Below are positions 7,984-10,000 of a stretch of 10,000 nt of DNA, piece after piece. The stretch covers positions 32,501-42,500 of the forward strand of contig VIGQ01000375.1 in NCBI GenBank assembly GCA_009663005.1, written 5' to 3'. Origin of the DNA: Actinidia chinensis (taxonomy: Eukaryota; Streptophyta; Magnoliopsida; Ericales; Actinidiaceae). Within the stretch, counting starts at the first letter, position 1. Every line of letters starts with the position of its first letter. A program made the translations under genes and the position numbers. The notes under the pieces are model-generated. The model had not been told where the DNA came from and did not search any database. It saw only the letters and a list, made by a program, of their open reading frames with translations.

Positions 7984-8225
7984 AGTTGATTCAGAAGTTT
8001 TTGATGCATATATTAAGTTATTAATTCCACAGTAAACTGATTAATAGAAGTTTAAGACGGTAATCTGGAAAACTGGAGAGGGGATCTGAAAAGAGCGTAA
8101 CCTTTTATTGTATCCTGAGATTGACTTTGGAGAGAAGAAAGATATGGCAAAAGAAGAATGGAACTGATATGCTAATGGCGGGCCACTCGTCAGCAGAGAA
8201 GAGGAAAAATATGGTGATAACTAAT
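7984..8225. other. Unassigned DNA after the putative exon
   Basis: AT-rich with scattered purine-rich stretches (8100-8215). If the exon ending at 7983 is real, this would hold its 3' untranslated region, but no clear AATAAA lies in it. AATAAA does occur upstream at about 7810. Confidence 0.3.
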
Positions 8226-8229
8226 TTGG

Positions 8230-8400
8230 TTTACTTGTGATTTGCCCCCTTAAACTTATTGTAATTTTGCATCAACCTTGTCCCTGTAACAACTTTCTCA
8301 CAATTGTACTTAACTTATGAATTAGCTGGAAATTAGAACCAATTGTTAATTTTTCATCCATTTTGGTGATGGAAAAATGCCACCTGGCACTATCAATGGG
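8230..8400. repeat. Dispersed-repeat-like segment, class uncertain
   Basis: The wording of this stretch (TTGCCCCCTTAAACTT, then AATTTTGCATCAACC, GTCCCTGTAAC, CACAATTGTACTTAACTT, and later ATGGAAAAATGCCAC) resembles non-coding repeats that I recognise from many dicot genomes as multicopy transposon termini. TTTTTCATCCA and TGATGGAAAAA (8350-8380) form an imperfect inverted repeat inside it. I cannot assign a superfamily and see no terminal inverted repeats or target duplication. The resemblance is from memory and untested. Confidence 0.35.
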
Positions 8401-8469
8401 TAGTTATAAATTTTTCAGCAAAGGACCTATTTTTTTTCTTGACCCAAACATAGGCTTATCAATATCACC

Positions 8470-8690
8470 CACGTCTAGATCATTCCTTTCCCGAATAAAC
8501 CATCTCCCCCCCTCTCTATTGCACTATTAGCCTGCTTACCCACCCTGTCATCGGCCATCACACCCCGTCCTAATATCCCTCCTTCTCCTCCACAATGCCC
8601 TCTGCCCCAAACGACCACCTCGACAACTCCCCGCCCACTAGATCTTCAAAACAACCACCATTCAACTATCAACATAGAGAGAGGGGGTAA
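8470..8690 (+). other. C-rich, leader-like stretch with a 31-codon ORF
   Basis: The plus strand is C- and CT-rich, similar to plant 5' untranslated regions. The leader CTCCTTCTCCTCCACA runs into an ATG at 8595 with A at -3, a good plant start context. The frame ends after 31 codons (TAA 8688-8690; starts MPSAPNDHLDNSPP). It may be a broken first exon or an upstream ORF. No family is recognised, and no TATA box was identified upstream at the proper distance. Confidence 0.2.
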
Positions 8691-8691
8691 T

Positions 8692-8706
8692 AGGTTTTTC
8701 AAACCT
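8692..8706 (+). repeat. Small hairpin AGGTTT/AAACCT
   Basis: AGGTTT (8692-8697) and AAACCT (8701-8706) are perfect inverted repeats separated by three bases. It directly abuts the larger inverted repeat at 8706-8735. Confidence 0.5.
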
Positions 8707-8735
8707 TAACCAAAAGATATAAAAGGCTTGGTTAA
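8706..8735 (+). promoter_or_regulatory. TATA box inside an 8-bp inverted repeat
   Basis: TTAACCAA (8706-8713) and TTGGTTAA (8728-8735) are perfect inverted repeats. The 14-base spacer contains TATAAAAG (8718-8725), a canonical plant TATA box. A transcript would start near 8755. No convincing coding sequence follows: the ATG near 8761 is closed after a few codons. Promoter function is therefore only a possibility. Confidence 0.3.
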
Positions 8736-9240
8736 CGATGGCCTGATGTTACCGAAACTCATGGTAGTAGCGGTGATTTTCGATTAGGGCCAACATGAAT
8801 CTTATGGTAAGATCGGTAACACAACTTGCATCCTCATACCGTAAGTTTGGAGATGGTTCTGTTTGGATTTAGGGGAGGGAGTGGAGCAGTTGACAGTTGG
8901 TAGTTATAGGTGAACGTAGGGCTTGAAGTCGTTGGTTGATGGTAGGTCTGGCGCCGCATGGTTAGAAGATCCGGCCGCAGCCAATAATGAATTGCGGTGT
9001 AAGGTGTGCAGTATGACATGGATGGGTTTTTTGGTCTAGGTTTACGATTTTTCCCACCGAGGGCCGTGATGTTTTCCACATTTGTTCTTATTACAAATGG
9101 TTCAATCGCTTTAGGTGCAACGTGAAAAATTTTGTATTTGAGGCCAAAGCGTAATGTGGTAATAATTTTAGGAAGGCAAAGTGGTATTAATTCTAAATCT
9201 CACTAAATACCATGTGCTTTTTTGGAAATTAAACATTCAA
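8736..9240. other. Unassigned DNA, no gene supported
   Basis: The minus strand is open for 81 codons (8834-9079), but only from a GTG. The first in-frame ATG is about 20 codons in, and the peptide is Pro/Thr/Tyr-rich with no motif. The plus strand of the same stretch is G-rich. From 9080 the DNA returns to AT-rich sequence with no structure. Confidence 0.35.
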
Positions 9241-9248
9241 AAATCGGT

Positions 9249-9271
9249 GTCAAGGAACGGGAAACCTTGAC
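9249..9271 (+). repeat. Hairpin GTCAAGG/CCTTGAC
   Basis: GTCAAGG (9249-9255) and CCTTGAC (9265-9271) pair perfectly around a 9-base loop. It sits at the left edge of a somewhat GC-richer block (about 9240-9610). No T tract follows as in a terminator, and this is not a bacterial context. Confidence 0.45.
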
Positions 9272-9366
9272 CCTTTGTGTATCTTATCTGTCTATGTCAG
9301 GACTTGGCGGAAATCGTCTACGGTCACAGCCTACAGTGTGGAGCATTCAACTTTCACTCGTGACCT

Positions 9367-9670
9367 GTGCAGGCTAAAAAGGTAAATTACCTTGGCTGTG
9401 GACCTGTGTCCTGTGGCACTGGCCCCCAAGATTGTAAATGGCTAGCTGGTCCCCGGGTCCACAGTCACAAGAGGTATGGCTCGTTGGATGGGCCCACCGT
9501 GCTCGTTGACTTCCGCGATCATTTTTCGGCTCATTACGTTTACAAAAGGACACTTCCCTGTGAATTATTTAACTTGTCCCCTAAAGTACGCGTGCTCTGT
9601 ATCTTTTTTTGTTCGCGTATGTTTTAATATGTGTCAAATTAGTCTTTACATTTTGTAACTTAATAAAGTT
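9367..9670 (+). other. GC-richer block with open frame and possible polyA signal
   Basis: One frame is open from 9367 to 9627 but begins at GTG and contains no internal ATG until its very end, so it would only be coding as an internal or terminal exon. It contains the inverted repeat CTGTGGACC (9396-9404) / GGTCCACAG (9456-9464). The sequence then becomes T-rich, and AATAAA occurs at about 9662 after TTTTGTAACTT, which would suit a plant polyadenylation region. A non-coding transcript end or a decayed exon are both possible. No family is recognised. Confidence 0.2.
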
Positions 9671-10000
9671 GGTCCATTTTAGATGGAAACACTTACATTA
9701 TACCCCATACGGTTAAAATTATATCTAAATGTGTTTGCTTAGGTCCCCAGATTAATGAGATTTGTCAATTATAACCCTATCGTTGTAAATAAAATATTTG
9801 TATGATAGGAATTTTAAAATAACAATAAAAAATTTGATTCCTAGTTTCTGATTATACTGTTTGAATATTTGGTGAATATTTCTAAATAACTCAACACTTG
9901 AATTGCCTCAACGCTTTACTGGTTATAAATTATTTTTACACAGTTCTTACTGGCAATCTAAAAATTATAATAAAGTCTTAAAAAATTTTTAGTAGGAATT
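9671..10000. other. AT-rich intergenic DNA, no gene seen
   Basis: Strongly AT-rich, with several AATAAA-like words expected from composition alone. No open frame, repeat or RNA gene is evident. Confidence 0.6.

Noticed and set aside
9367..9627. 86-codon open frame as a complete gene
   Set aside because: It opens at GTG and has no usable ATG. In a plant-like genome that rules out a free-standing gene, so it is kept only as an open stretch.
1..10000. tRNA or rRNA genes, CRISPR arrays, tandem satellites, telomere repeats, or large organelle inserts
   Set aside because: Nothing resembling a complete tRNA cloverleaf, regular spaced repeats, TTTAGGG arrays or familiar plastid or mitochondrial genes was seen on either strand.

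Overview
The window looks like gene-poor nuclear DNA of a eukaryote, most likely a flowering plant. It is AT-rich at both ends, has long stretches without open frames, holds a candidate short retroposon with intact target-site duplications, and has pyrimidine-rich, exon-like pieces with a plastid-targeting flavour. There are no bacterial-style operons and no ribosome-binding-site-led gene runs. The longest open frame is 173 codons. Several of the apparently open frames begin only at GTG or TTG, which a plant ribosome would not normally use. No complete protein-coding gene can be assigned to a known family from sequence alone.

Layout. Positions 1-1245 are AT-rich DNA with nothing recognisable. 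Positions 1246-1819 hold the best-supported element: a minus-strand retroposon-like insertion bounded by a perfect 14-bp direct repeat. It ends in a short A tract and carries tRNA-like A/B box candidates. A 10-bp inverted repeat inside it suggests a second, nested element (1549-1788). Positions 1840-2210 and 2370-2680 are C-rich, exon-like DNA. The first has one frame interrupted by a single stop. The second encodes a short Ser/Arg-rich, transit-peptide-like N-terminus and is followed by T-rich intron-like sequence to about 3080. From about 3080 to 5770 there is unassigned, moderately AT-rich DNA with C homopolymers near 3609 and 3684.

Positions 5770-6960 form a sharply bounded GC-rich, G-over-C skewed island with many CpGs and overlapping open frames on both strands, but no recognisable protein. 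It is followed by a hairpin plus CTAG arrangement (7102-7139) resembling a Helitron 3' end. Positions 7293-7983 contain an open frame with one membrane-like segment and then a good plant 3' splice site followed by a charged, possibly terminal exon. Positions 8230-8400 look like a dispersed plant repeat. Positions 8470-8740 are C-rich, with a TATA box inside an inverted repeat. From 8740 to the end there is unassigned sequence, with a possible polyadenylation signal near 9662.

I see no evidence that the pieces form one working system. The most defensible reading is an intergenic region built from small transposable elements and decayed gene fragments. The function of the GC-rich island is unknown.
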